Origin: Micromonospora cabrerizensis
Lineage (GTDB): Bacteria; Actinomycetota; Actinomycetes; Mycobacteriales; Micromonosporaceae
Direction: 5' to 3'
Assembly (NCBI RefSeq): GCF_022230955.1
Contig: NZ_JAKKFI010000064.1
Span: 1 to 64,000 of the forward strand
DNA: 64,000 nucleotides
This document shows, piece after piece, positions 45,401 to 54,917 of the stretch. The notes under the pieces are model-generated. The model made no database searches. It saw nothing but the letters and a program-made list of their open reading frames with translations, and had not been told where the DNA came from. A program made the translations under genes and the position numbers. Numbering within the stretch: position 1 is the first letter of the stretch; every line of letters starts with the position of its first letter.

Positions 45401-46069
45401 CTGCGCGGCTTCGGGGTGGTGCACTCCGACGGTACGGTGGCCGTCCGGGACGTGGACCTGACCGTGCAGCGTGGGCAGTTGGTGCTGGTCGTCGGGCCGG
45501 TGGGGTCGGGCAAGTCGTCGTTGCTGCGGGCGCTCGCCGGGATCGTGCACCACACCGGTGAGCTGGCCTGGAACGGCGACCCGGTCACCGAGCCGGAGCT
45601 GTTCCTGCGCCCCAACCAGGTCGGTTACGTCGGGCAGTTGCCTCGGGTGCTGTCCGGCACCGTGGCCGACAACATCGCGCTCGGGCACCAGGTGGACGCG
45701 GCCGGGGCGGTCAGCACCGCCCAGCTCGACCACGACCTGGCCGCCGCCGGCGGTGGGCTGGGTCTGCTCATCGGGCACAAGGGCACCCGGCTCTCCGGCG
45801 GGCAGTTGCAGCGGTTGGCGTTGGCCCGCGCGCTGGCTCCGCGTACCGAACTGCTGGTCGCCGACGACGTGTCGTCGGCGCTGGACGTCACCACCGAGCT
45901 GGCGCTGTGGCAGGCGTTGCGCGACCACGGGGTGACCGTGGTCGGGTCCACCGCCAAGCGCGCCGCGCTGGTCCGGGCCGACCACGTGGTGGTGCTGCTC
46001 GGCGGGCGGGTGGCGGCGCAGGGCACCTGGCAGAACCTGGAGGGTCGCTGGTCACACCTGGCCGGCTGA
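42422..46069 (+). CDS. Fused double ABC exporter (TMD-NBD-TMD-NBD)
   Basis: This 1,215-residue protein is two ABC exporter half-units in one chain. The first unit has six membrane helices, then Walker A GRTGSGKST (358-366), signature LSAGQ (461) and Walker B ILDEA with catalytic Glu486. An Ala/His/Pro-rich linker with EPTAHA repeats (about 585-650) follows. The second unit has Walker A GPVGSGKSS (1025-1033), signature LSGGQ (1124) and VADD with Asp1149 where Glu is usual, so the second site may hydrolyse slowly or not at all. The substrate is unknown. GGAGGA precedes ATG 42422. The upstream spacer is full of family A palindromes. Confidence 0.92.
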   Translation: MRLLRDLWGTSARRMTVVAVLIVLGAAGQAGASALAGAVLVHRSAGFFAVLAGALVAVVLSDLVVSLLMAGLTADWSADVRRRLCRVAFGQDLPTLETTPVGELLDRIDGDVYQVASAIRNQGTRLAQGLCVGLLSMVVALVVWWPAGVAMLLLTVVLAVSLRRPTARIAPARMAEEEAWSDLAAVMEEAVHGQDDVRTSLARPYVLRLYARRAAAVLSRGGLVWVLSARVATAATATIRAGIGAVVLGGAWALTTDRIDAARLTAIWLLALAFGATAEHVSRMVPEIQEALGAWARVQLLHRSRQEPVGGASPTEGDLRIRDLTFGYQVSGPEGGRGAALRGLSLTFARGRSYALIGRTGSGKSTLAKVLTRAVDVPPGTVFLGGTDLCDLDVEQLRRWVALVPQRTEIVAGTLAENVALYDPELLDAAAQALNELGLAAWIAELPDGLATRLGEGGHVLSAGQEQLVAFARILVRDPHVVILDEATARLDPVTEARVQRATERLLRDRIGIVIAHRLSSVRRCDEVVVLADGAVVEAGPLETSTRFAELLATSHAAAYAAVTPSGRAGVGTDLLVGPDPADAWPSEPTAHAEPTAHAGHPEPTAHAEPTAHAARVGQVEHAGHAGHAGRAGPTTHAEQVEKAGPTRADPPPLPPVPPARTLREIFRLCTNDPRYGLAAIGLFLGLSLLGLDGPVLPWLWADLVDGTGNPYLPAIGIVAGLLVTLPLPYYTHVWFPQWWVRQMLRIGLRLVHGQTGPRRVSSHTPAEVVAQGGDTERVVQLADNVLDQAVALVLVVAMTAVTGSVVPGLFFLGTMVVSGLAATLFGPKLERAARATVAARAAFATALVSALSAARTVKLAGATTAVLRHLAGLDVLRSDRQRREISVQVWARSTPSVASGLLPIGAWALYLNGSLSAGAVLVAVSTLGAARWFAWTTASLISQLPSARVWTRRTAAMTGVSAYSAGVSAVDLAAGTAPAPTPPPRHPLRRLELRGFGVVHSDGTVAVRDVDLTVQRGQLVLVVGPVGSGKSSLLRALAGIVHHTGELAWNGDPVTEPELFLRPNQVGYVGQLPRVLSGTVADNIALGHQVDAAGAVSTAQLDHDLAAAGGGLGLLIGHKGTRLSGGQLQRLALARALAPRTELLVADDVSSALDVTTELALWQALRDHGVTVVGSTAKRAALVRADHVVVLLGGRVAAQGTWQNLEGRWSHLAG

Positions 46070-46082
46070 GAGCGGGGCGACC

Positions 46083-46116
46083 GTCGGGCGGCTGCGCACG
46101 GCGGCAGCCGCCCGAC
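46083..46116. terminator. Bidirectional terminator
   Basis: GTCGGGCGGCTGC (46083-46095) and GCAGCCGCCCGAC (46104-46116) form a perfect 13-bp stem with an 8-base loop between the convergent ABC exporter and old yellow enzyme genes. Confidence 0.88.
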
Positions 46117-46123
46117 CGGACGA

Positions 46124-47191
46124 TCAGGCCGCGCGTGCGTACTGGGCGGGGCCGGAGTACGCGACGCCGAGCTTGGCGGCGGCCCGGCGCGGCCAGTACG
46201 GGTCGCGCAGCAGCTCCCGGCCCAGCAGCACCAGGTCGGCCTCGCCGCTGGCGACGATCTGTTCGGCGTGCTCGGGCTCGACGATCAGGCCCACGGCGCC
46301 GGTCGGCACACCGGCGTCGCGGCGGATCTGGGCGGCCAGCGGCACCTGGTAGCCGGGGCCGAGCGGGATGCGCTGGTGGGTGCTGACGCCACCGGAGGAC
46401 GCGTCGACCAGGTCGACGCCGACGCCGGCCAACTCGCCGGCGAGCACCACGCTGTCCTCGATCGTCCAACCGCCCTCGACCCAGTCGGTGGCGGAGATCC
46501 GGGTCAGCACCGGCACGTCCTCACCGACGGCGGCGCGCACCGCGCGGGCCACCTCCAGGGTGAGTCGCATCCGGGCGGCCCGGTCGCCGCCGTAGGAGTC
46601 GGTGCGGTGGTTGGTCAGCGGCGAGAGGAACTCGTTGAGCAGGTAACCGTGCGCGGCGTGGATCTCCACGGCGGCGAAGCCGGCGTCCAGCGCACGCTCG
46701 GCGGCTGCCGCGAACGCCTGGACCACGCCGGCGATGCCGGCCTCGTCGAGGCTGGTCGGCGTCCGGTAGCCGGCGGTGAACGGCTCCGAGCCGGGCGCGA
46801 CGGGCGTCCAGCCACCCTCGGTGTCGGGCACGCCGCCGCGTTCCGGAGCCCACGGCCGGTAGGTGGAGGCCTTGAACCCGGCGTGCGCGAGCTGCACGGC
46901 CGGCACGGCGCCGTGGGCGGCGACGAACGCGGTCACCGGTCGCCAGGCGTCGACGTGCGCGCCGGACCACAGCCCGGTGTCCTGCGGGCTGATCCGGCCC
47001 TCGGGGAGCACGGCGGTCGCCTCGGTCAGGATCAGGCCGGCGCCGCCGACCGCGCGACTGCCGAGGTGGATCAGGTGCCAGTCGGTGGGCAGACCGTCGG
47101 GGCCGGCCGAGTACTGGCACATGGGCGCCATGGCGATCCGGTTGGGCAGGGTCACCGCGCGCAGGGCCAGGGGGGCGAACAGGGAACTCAT
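46124..47191 (-). CDS. NADH:flavin oxidoreductase, old yellow enzyme family (YqjM/NamA type)
   Basis: This 355-residue FMN enzyme reduces activated C=C bonds using NAD(P)H. It has the YqjM-type cysteine in MAPMCQYSA (Cys25), the QLAHAG motif, and HAAHGYLLNEFLSPLTNHRTDSYGG with the substrate-binding histidines and FMN-binding region. All catalytic positions I can recognise are present. Physiological substrates are not known. AGAGGATGA precedes the ATG at 47191. It lies downstream of the DAACS symporter, but a very strong terminator separates them. Confidence 0.93.
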   Translation of the reverse strand: MSSLFAPLALRAVTLPNRIAMAPMCQYSAGPDGLPTDWHLIHLGSRAVGGAGLILTEATAVLPEGRISPQDTGLWSGAHVDAWRPVTAFVAAHGAVPAVQLAHAGFKASTYRPWAPERGGVPDTEGGWTPVAPGSEPFTAGYRTPTSLDEAGIAGVVQAFAAAAERALDAGFAAVEIHAAHGYLLNEFLSPLTNHRTDSYGGDRAARMRLTLEVARAVRAAVGEDVPVLTRISATDWVEGGWTIEDSVVLAGELAGVGVDLVDASSGGVSTHQRIPLGPGYQVPLAAQIRRDAGVPTGAVGLIVEPEHAEQIVASGEADLVLLGRELLRDPYWPRRAAAKLGVAYSGPAQYARAA

Positions 47192-47210
47192 GGGGTCATC
47201 CTCTCGAAGA

Positions 47211-47246
47211 CGGCGACGGGCCCCTCCGGGGAGGGGCCCGTCGCCG
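47211..47246 (-). terminator. Terminator of the DAACS symporter
   Basis: CGGCGACGGGCCCCTCC (47211-47227) and GGAGGGGCCCGTCGCCG (47230-47246) are perfect 17-bp arms with a minimal GG loop, 16 bases past the symporter stop and just upstream of the next start. Confidence 0.92.
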
Positions 47247-47261
47247 TCGGTGCCAACTGGA

Positions 47262-48578
47262 TCAGGCGGGTACGGGGCTCAGCTCGTCCTGTCGGGCCGG
47301 CCGGGGGTCGGCGACCGGCTCCGGGTCGGTCAGGTCCCGCCGACCGGCGGACTCGTACGCGGCCCGGTCGAGGGTGCCCTCGCGGGCGGCGACCACGGTC
47401 GGCACGAGTGCCTGGCCGGCCACGTTCGTGGCGGTGCGGATCATGTCCAGGATCGGGTCGATGGCCAGCAGCAGGCCGGCGCCGGCCAGCGGCAGACCCA
47501 GCGTGCTGAGGGTCAGGGTGAGCATGACGATCGCGCCGGTCAGGCCGGCGGTGGCCGCCGAGCCGACCACCGAGACGAAGGCGATCAGCAGGTAGTCGGT
47601 CACGCCGAGCTGCACACCGAACACCTGGGCCACGAAGATCGCGGCGAGCGCCGGGTAGATGGCGGCGCAACCGTCCATCTTCGTGGTGGCGCCGAACGGC
47701 ACCGCGAACGAGGCGTACTCGCGGGGCACGCCGAGCCGCTCGACGGAGCGCTGGGTCACCGGCATGGTGCCGACCGAGGAGCGGGACACGAAGGCCAGCT
47801 GGATCGCCGGCCAGGCGCCGGCGAAGAACCGCAGCGGGTTGAGGCGCCCAGCGAGGATCAGCACCAGCGGGTAGACCACGAACAGCACGATGGCGCAGCC
47901 GACGTAGACGGCGGTGGTGAACTTCGCGAGGGGGGCCAGCAGGTCCCAGCCGTACGAGGCGACGGCGTTGCCGATCAGGCCGAGGGTGCCGATCGGGGCG
48001 AGGCGGATGACCCACCAGAGCGCCTTCTGCACGATCTCCAGCAGGGACCGGTTCAGCGCCACGAACGGTTCGGCGGCGTCGCCGACCAGCAGGGCCGCGG
48101 CACCCACGACGACGGCGAGGAAGACGATCTGCAGGACGTTGCCCTCGACGAACGCGCCGACCGGGTTGGTGGGCACGATGCCGGTGAGGAAGTCGGTCCA
48201 CGAGCCGGTGTTCTTCGGCGGGGCCGCACCACCCAGGTCGAGGGTCACGCCCCTGCCCGGGTTGGTGAGCAGGCCGAGGCCGATGCCGATGCTCACCGCG
48301 ATCAGGGCGGTGATGCCGAACCACATCAGGGTCTTGACGGCGAGCCGGGCGGCGTTGGCGACGCCGCGCAGGCTGACCACGCTGACCACGATGGCGGTGA
48401 AGACCAGCGGAGGCACGGCCAGCTTGAGCAGCTGGATGAAGAGGCTGCCGACGGTGTGCAGGGTGCTGGTCAGCCAGCTCAGGTCGTTGGCGCGGGCCAG
48501 GAAGCCCAGCGCGACGCCGAGCACGAGGCCGAGCAGGATCTGCACGGAGAAGGGAATCTTGCGCAGGCCGAAAGGCAT
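47262..48578 (-). CDS. Dicarboxylate/amino-acid:cation symporter (DAACS) with altered cation-site residues
   Basis: This 438-residue membrane protein has the GltPh/DctA architecture. HP1 reads SRSSVGTMP and TM8 reads DPILDMIRTATN, with the substrate-binding arginine and asparagine retained (Arg381, Asn385). The TM7 motif, normally NMDGT, is KMDGC (residues 300-304), and the TM8 aspartate that follows NVTG in GltPh is Gln389. These positions contribute to Na+ sites in the family, so coupling may differ. Substrate is probably a dicarboxylate or acidic amino acid. No strong ribosome site is seen before 48578. Confidence 0.9.
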   Translation of the reverse strand: MPFGLRKIPFSVQILLGLVLGVALGFLARANDLSWLTSTLHTVGSLFIQLLKLAVPPLVFTAIVVSVVSLRGVANAARLAVKTLMWFGITALIAVSIGIGLGLLTNPGRGVTLDLGGAAPPKNTGSWTDFLTGIVPTNPVGAFVEGNVLQIVFLAVVVGAAALLVGDAAEPFVALNRSLLEIVQKALWWVIRLAPIGTLGLIGNAVASYGWDLLAPLAKFTTAVYVGCAIVLFVVYPLVLILAGRLNPLRFFAGAWPAIQLAFVSRSSVGTMPVTQRSVERLGVPREYASFAVPFGATTKMDGCAAIYPALAAIFVAQVFGVQLGVTDYLLIAFVSVVGSAATAGLTGAIVMLTLTLSTLGLPLAGAGLLLAIDPILDMIRTATNVAGQALVPTVVAAREGTLDRAAYESAGRRDLTDPEPVADPRPARQDELSPVPA

Positions 48579-48788
48579 GAGACGTTGTCCAATTGTCTGG
48601 TTCCGAGCGGGTGGGCGTAGGTGGTGCGGCTACGCCGGACAGACGCCGCTGGCCTGCAGTCGGAGATCGACGTACAGGCGCTCGGTGAGGCCCCAGACAT
48701 TGGTCATCGCTCGCCGACGTTACGCCGATTCCCGCGCAAAGGAAGGGGTGATCGGCGTGAGGCTCCTTACATCCCGTCGCGCGTCGCC

Positions 48789-49445
48789 CTACCGGCGGGC
48801 CAGGGCGAGGATGGTCCCGGTCGCGACGCCCCACAGCACCGCGACAGCGAGGACCAGCCGCTCCAGCACGCCCACCACCGGACCCCGGCCGAGGACGAGC
48901 ATCGCCAGCCCCACCGTTGCGCAGAGCGGCAGGGCCACCACGGCGGCCATGCCGGCCAGCCGACGGAGCACCGGGCCCGCCGGCCCGGACACCGCGAGCG
49001 TGACCATGGCGAGGACCACCGAGGCGGTCGCCGCGATGCTCGTGCCACCGTGCACCAGATCCGCCGCCGTCGCCCGCTCGAACGGTGGCAGTGGGCAGCC
49101 GGCGGAGCAGGTCACCGCCCCGGACACGGCGGTGAAGACGGCGCCGGTGGCGAGCAGGGCCGGTGCCGCCCACACCCCGGGAGGCAGCGCCGCGCCGACC
49201 AGCAGCAGAGCGGCAGCCAGGGCGAGGATCCCGATCCGGTACGTCGTGGCGTGACCGCTGCCGGCGATGCCCGCCTCGCTGACGTACCCGGTGAGCCCTG
49301 GACCGGGACCGGCGATGACGGCGGCGGTCACCGCGACCGCACCGGCCAGCGCGCAGCCGGCCGCGGCGGACCCGGCGACGCGGCGGGCGACGTCGGCGTA
49401 GGCCCTCGGCGCGGTCGTGGTGCCGGGCCGACCCGGCTCAGCCAC
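48789..49445 (-). CDS. DUF998 membrane protein
   Basis: The 218-residue protein has about six hydrophobic helices and DUF998 features: GYVSEAG near residue 53, the conserved CSAGCPLPPFE loop, and ADLVHGGTS before the next helix. Function is unknown. Its start overlaps the end of the quinone reductase gene by 8 bases, so the two are translationally coupled. Confidence 0.8.
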   Translation of the reverse strand: MAEPGRPGTTTAPRAYADVARRVAGSAAAGCALAGAVAVTAAVIAGPGPGLTGYVSEAGIAGSGHATTYRIGILALAAALLLVGAALPPGVWAAPALLATGAVFTAVSGAVTCSAGCPLPPFERATAADLVHGGTSIAATASVVLAMVTLAVSGPAGPVLRRLAGMAAVVALPLCATVGLAMLVLGRGPVVGVLERLVLAVAVLWGVATGTILALARR

Positions 49446-50403
49446 GCCCGTGCGGCGTGCTCCACCCGGAGTCGTCAGGCCCGAGCGGCACGATCCCGCT
49501 CGGGTTGATCTCCCGGTGGGTGCCGTAGTAGTGCCGCTTGATGTGGTCGAAGTCCACCGTCTCGCCGAAGCCCGGGGTCTGGAACAGGTCCCGGGCGTAC
49601 GCCCAGAGCACCGGCATCTCGGTCAGCTTCTGCCGGTTGCACTTGAAGTGGCCGTGGTAGGCGGCGTCGAAGCGGACCAGCGTGGTGAACAGCCGGACAT
49701 CGGCCTCGGTGATCGCGTCACCCATCAGGTAGCGCTGCCCGGCCAGTCGCTCGGACAGCGTGTCCAGCCGGGCGAAGAGTGCCCGGAACGCCTCGTCGTA
49801 CGCCTCCTGGGAGGTGGCGAACCCGCACCGGTAGACGCCGTTGTTGACGTCGGTGTGGATCTCGGCCATCAGCGCGTCCATCTCGGGGCGCAGCGCGACC
49901 GGATACAGGTCCGGCGCCCCCGCACGGTGCAGCGACCGCCACTCGGTGGAGAGGTCGAGGGTGAGCTGCGGGTAGTCGTTGGTGACGACCCGGCCGGTCA
50001 GGGTGTCGACCAGCGCCGGCACGGTCACCCGGCCGGTGTAGTCCGGGTCGGTGGCCAGGTACGCCTCGGAGAGGAAGCTCACGCCGAGGACCGGGTCGAA
50101 GCCGTCCGGGTCGAGGGCGAACGCCCAGCCCCGTTCGTCGCGGATCGGGTCGACGGTGCCCAGCGAGATCGCGTCGTCCAGCCCGAGCAGGCCCCGCACG
50201 ATCCTCGCCCGGTGCGCCCACGGGCAGGCACGGCACCAGATCAGCCGGTACCGGCCGGCCTCCAACGGCCAACGGTCCTGCTCGTCGGGCCCGCCACCGG
50301 GCGGGGAGGTCGAGTCGGCGGTCACCCGACCGGTGAACCGGTTGGGCTGACGGACGAACGCGCCGCCGCCGCTGGTCTCTGCGCTGAACTGGGCCCGGGC
50401 CAT
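49438..50403 (-). CDS. Glutathionyl-hydroquinone reductase-like (xi-class GST)
   Basis: This 321-residue protein is of the YqjG/ECM4 family, which reduces glutathionyl-hydroquinones. The N-terminal thioredoxin fold has CRACPWAHR (CPWAHR being the catalytic Cys motif), and the C-terminal helical domain has DVNNGVYRCGFATSQEAYDEA and GDAITEADVRLF. Actinobacteria make mycothiol and generally not glutathione, so the natural thiol partner is probably mycothiol, by inference. It is transcribed divergently from the thiolase gene and followed in overlap by DUF998. Confidence 0.9.
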   Translation of the reverse strand: MARAQFSAETSGGGAFVRQPNRFTGRVTADSTSPPGGGPDEQDRWPLEAGRYRLIWCRACPWAHRARIVRGLLGLDDAISLGTVDPIRDERGWAFALDPDGFDPVLGVSFLSEAYLATDPDYTGRVTVPALVDTLTGRVVTNDYPQLTLDLSTEWRSLHRAGAPDLYPVALRPEMDALMAEIHTDVNNGVYRCGFATSQEAYDEAFRALFARLDTLSERLAGQRYLMGDAITEADVRLFTTLVRFDAAYHGHFKCNRQKLTEMPVLWAYARDLFQTPGFGETVDFDHIKRHYYGTHREINPSGIVPLGPDDSGWSTPHGRG

Positions 50404-50509
50404 GCCGTCAACCTATCCGCTGCCGACGCGGATATCCTGGCGGCCGGCAGCCCCCGCGACCCGGTGGGTGTGCCCCACCCCCGCCGTCTGCACCCCCGAA
50501 GGACTCGCG

Positions 50510-51715
<1,206 letters not shown>

Positions 51716-51825
51716 AGTGGTCCACACCACACGACCCGCGGGTCGACCGGTGCCCACGCGTGCCCGCTGCGCGCCCCGACGCCGGTGCTGTCCCGCGCCG
51801 CGGCGATGAACTGGGGAGCACGCTG

Positions 51826-52638
51826 ATGCCGGACGGACTGCCGACCGAGATCGATCTGACCAGGCCCAGCGCGGCCCGGGTGTACGACTACTTCCTGGGC
51901 GGGGCGCACAACTTCGAGATCGACCGGCAGTTGGCCGAACAGATCGCCAGCATGACCCCGAATCTCGCCGCCACCATGCGCTCCGGCCGGGACTTCCTGC
52001 GCCGGGCCGTCCGGGTGCTGCTCGACGCCGGCATCGACCAGTTTCTCGACATCGGCTCCGGAATTCCCACCGTGGGCAACGTGCACGAGGTGGCCCAGGG
52101 GGTCAACCCCAAGGCCCGGGTGGTGTATGTCGACATCGACCCGGTGGCGGTCGCGCACAGCCGGGAGCTGCTGGCCGGCAACGAGCTGACCGGGGTGATC
52201 CACGCGGACCTGCGTGAGCCGGAGCGGATCCTCGCCGAGACCCGGCAGCTCGGGCTGATCGACTTCAGCCGGCCGATGGGCATCCTGCTGGCCGGGGTGG
52301 TGCACTTCATCCCCGACGGCGACCGGCCGGAGGAGATCCTGGCCACCCTGCGGGCCGCCGCCGCGCCGGGCAGCTTCCTGGTCGTCTCGCACTCCACCTT
52401 CGAGGACCAGCCGCAGGAGATGCTGGACGCCCAGCGCCTCTCCGCGCGGACGGACACCGAGATCACCCTGCGTTCCCGCGCACAGGTCACCGGTTTCTTC
52501 GGGGACTGGACGGTCCTCGAACCGGGCGTGGTGCACATGCCGCTCTGGCGTCCCGACTCACCGTCCGACGTGGACGAGCACCCGGAGCGGTTCGGCGCCT
52601 TCGGGGGCGTCGCCCGGTACGACCAGCGCGCCGGCTGA
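51826..52638 (+). CDS. DUF574-family SAM-dependent methyltransferase
   Basis: The 270-residue protein has the actinobacterial DUF574 (PF04672) pattern: PSAARVYDYFLGGAHNFEIDR near the N-terminus, then FLDIGSGIPTVGNVHE (SAM-binding motif I, about residues 82-97) and VVYVDIDPVAV (acidic loop 2). These enzymes are abundant in Streptomyces and Micromonospora and their substrates are mostly unknown. GGGGAG precedes ATG 51826. The GGDEF-EAL gene starts five bases after its stop, so they probably form an operon. Confidence 0.87.
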   Translation: MPDGLPTEIDLTRPSAARVYDYFLGGAHNFEIDRQLAEQIASMTPNLAATMRSGRDFLRRAVRVLLDAGIDQFLDIGSGIPTVGNVHEVAQGVNPKARVVYVDIDPVAVAHSRELLAGNELTGVIHADLREPERILAETRQLGLIDFSRPMGILLAGVVHFIPDGDRPEEILATLRAAAAPGSFLVVSHSTFEDQPQEMLDAQRLSARTDTEITLRSRAQVTGFFGDWTVLEPGVVHMPLWRPDSPSDVDEHPERFGAFGGVARYDQRAG

Positions 52639-52642
52639 TCCC

Positions 52643-54862
52643 GTGGCCGCCGTCCCGGACCCCGCCGGGGTCGATGCCGGCCGGGACCCCGCCGGGGTCG
52701 ACGCCGGCCGGGACCCCGCCGGGGTCGACGCCGGCCGGGCCGATGCGCAGGGGTACGCCGCCGACTGGGCCCGTGCGGTACGCCGCCTCGGGTTCGTGCC
52801 GCTCAGCGCGGCCGAGACCGAGCGGCTGCTGCTGGTGCACACGATCCGGCTGGCGCAGGCGGTGCGGGCGGAGCCGTTCACCGCCCGCACCGCCGAGGAG
52901 GTCGGGTGGGCGCTGGTGGAGGCGCACCTGACCGAGCCGCAGGCCCTGGACTGGACGCTGCACGCCCTCGGTGCGGATTTCGCCGACCGGGTGCTGGGTG
53001 CCGTCGACCGGCCGGTGGACCTCACCGACCGGGTGGCGGCGATGCAGGGCGCGTTGGCCGCCGGGTTCGCCCGCGCGCTTCGCGACCGCACCTTCAGTCA
53101 GCAGGAGCGGATCGCCCGGTCTGCCTGGCAGGCGCGCGACGAGGTCGAGCAGGCGCTGCGCGACAGCGAGGCACGGTTCCGGGCCGTCTTCACCGGCGCC
53201 GCGATCGGGATCGGCATCGCGGGCGTGGACGGTCGGATCATCGACGTCAACCAGGCCTTCGCCGACATGCTCGGCTACTCGATCGAGGAGTTGTGCGAGA
53301 CCAACGTGGCGGCACTGTTCCACGCCGACGACGCCGCCGGGATGTGGGAGCTGTACCAGGAGCTGATCGAGGGCAAACACGACGCGGCCCGGGTGGAGAA
53401 GCGCTACCACCGCAAGGACGGCAGCGTGGTCTGGACGGATCTGGCCGTCTCACTGATCCGGCACGACGACGGCCGCCCCCGGTTCACCGTCGCGATGATC
53501 GAGGACATCACCCAGCGGTACGAGCTCCAGCAGCGGCTGCGCTTCCAGGCCCTGCACGACCCGCTGACCGGGCTGCCCAACCGCACGTTGTTCTTCGAGA
53601 CGCTGGGTCGGGTCCTCGACGGCGCGGGCACGGGGCGGCGGGTCGGGGTCTGCTTCCTCGACCTGGACGGCTTCAAGGCGATCAACGACAGCCTCGGTCA
53701 CGACCTCGGTGACCGGCTGCTGGTGATGATCGGCCGGAGGCTGGCCGCGTGCGTGGCCGACCGCGGCCACCTGGTCGCCCGGATGGGCGGCGACGAGTTC
53801 GTGATCCTCGTCGACGGAGGGGACGACATCGACGACGCGATCGCCGTCGCGGAGGCCGCACTGGAGGCCGTCGCGTCCCCGGTGCACGTCGGTGACCACC
53901 AGTTGGCTGTCTCGGCCAGTGTGGGCATCGTGCAGTGCCCGGCCGCGGAGACCACCCCGTCCGAGCTGATGAAGGCCGCGGACACCACGCTGTACTGGGC
54001 GAAGGCGGCGGGCCGGGGCCGGTGGGCGGTCTACGACCCGGAGCGCAGTGCCCGGGACATCGCACGGTCGGCGCTGGTGGCCGGGCTGCCGGCCGCACTG
54101 GAACGGGGCGAGTTCGTCCTGCACTACCAGCCGATCGTGTCGCTGCTGGAGGGCAGGATGCTCGCGGTGGAGGCGCTGGTCCGGTGGGAGCACCCGGAGC
54201 TGGGCCTGATCGGGCCGGACCGGTTCATCGGCCTGGCCGAGGAGACCGGCCTGATCATCCGACTCGGTGAGTGGGTGCTGCGGCAGGCCTGTCACGACGC
54301 CGAGCGGTGGTGGCGGGAGTTCCCCGAGGCCAGGCTGGTGGTCAGCGTCAACCTGGCCGGGCGACAGGCCGACGACCCGGCGATCGTGGAGACCGTGGCC
54401 GACGCACTGCACACCAGCGGGCTGCCCGCGGATCTGCTCCAACTGGAGCTGACCGAGAGCGCGGTGATGGGCAGCGCCGACGAGCCTCTGCGCAGCCTGT
54501 ACCGGCTCGCCGCGCTCGGTGTCCGGCTGGCGGTGGACGACTTCGGCACCGGGTACTCCAACCTGGCGTACCTGCGGCGGCTGCCGATCCACTGCCTGAA
54601 GCTCGCCGGCCCTTTCGTCGAGGGCATCCGCGCCGACGGGACCGACGTCGCCGCCGACCACCGCGACGAACGGATCGTCGACGCGTTGGTCCGGTTGGCG
54701 CACGCGTTGGAGCTGTGGGTGACCGCCGAGGCGGTGGAGACCGGGGTGCAGGCGGAGCGGTTGCGGGCGCTGCGCTGTGACACCGGGCAGGGACGATTCT
54801 TCGGTGCCCCGGCCCCGGCCGACGCGATCACCGCTCGGCTCCGTGGCGGGGTGACGGCGTGA
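52643..54862 (+). CDS. PAS-GGDEF-EAL cyclic-di-GMP enzyme
   Basis: This 739-residue soluble protein has an N-terminal region with three DPAGVDAGR repeats, an all-helical sensory part (about 45-165), a PAS domain (about 173-290), a GGDEF domain with intact MGGDEF (GGDEF 382-386) and an EAL domain starting EAL 510-512, with DDFGTGYSNLAYL later. Both catalytic motifs look intact, so it could make and degrade c-di-GMP depending on PAS input. It resembles actinobacterial regulators of the CdgA/CdgB kind. The start is GTG 52643, five bases after the methyltransferase stop. Confidence 0.9.
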   Translation: MAAVPDPAGVDAGRDPAGVDAGRDPAGVDAGRADAQGYAADWARAVRRLGFVPLSAAETERLLLVHTIRLAQAVRAEPFTARTAEEVGWALVEAHLTEPQALDWTLHALGADFADRVLGAVDRPVDLTDRVAAMQGALAAGFARALRDRTFSQQERIARSAWQARDEVEQALRDSEARFRAVFTGAAIGIGIAGVDGRIIDVNQAFADMLGYSIEELCETNVAALFHADDAAGMWELYQELIEGKHDAARVEKRYHRKDGSVVWTDLAVSLIRHDDGRPRFTVAMIEDITQRYELQQRLRFQALHDPLTGLPNRTLFFETLGRVLDGAGTGRRVGVCFLDLDGFKAINDSLGHDLGDRLLVMIGRRLAACVADRGHLVARMGGDEFVILVDGGDDIDDAIAVAEAALEAVASPVHVGDHQLAVSASVGIVQCPAAETTPSELMKAADTTLYWAKAAGRGRWAVYDPERSARDIARSALVAGLPAALERGEFVLHYQPIVSLLEGRMLAVEALVRWEHPELGLIGPDRFIGLAEETGLIIRLGEWVLRQACHDAERWWREFPEARLVVSVNLAGRQADDPAIVETVADALHTSGLPADLLQLELTESAVMGSADEPLRSLYRLAALGVRLAVDDFGTGYSNLAYLRRLPIHCLKLAGPFVEGIRADGTDVAADHRDERIVDALVRLAHALELWVTAEAVETGVQAERLRALRCDTGQGRFFGAPAPADAITARLRGGVTA
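52658..52738 (+). repeat. 3 x 27-bp coding repeat at the GGDEF-EAL N-terminus
   Basis: A 27-bp unit beginning GACCCCGCCGGGGTCGA starts at 52658, 52685 and 52712 and encodes DPAGVDAGR three times. The units contain an internal CCCCGCCGGGG palindrome. Copies are nearly identical. Confidence 0.88.
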
Positions 54863-54917
54863 GCGGGGGACCACTACGGTTCGGTCGGCACCGATGGCGA
54901 CGATGGAGGGTGGCGAC

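Noticed and set aside
42311..45985. A 1,224-codon minus-strand open frame opposite the ABC exporter
   Set aside because: The plus-strand frame has clear Walker and signature motifs; the antisense product has no family features.
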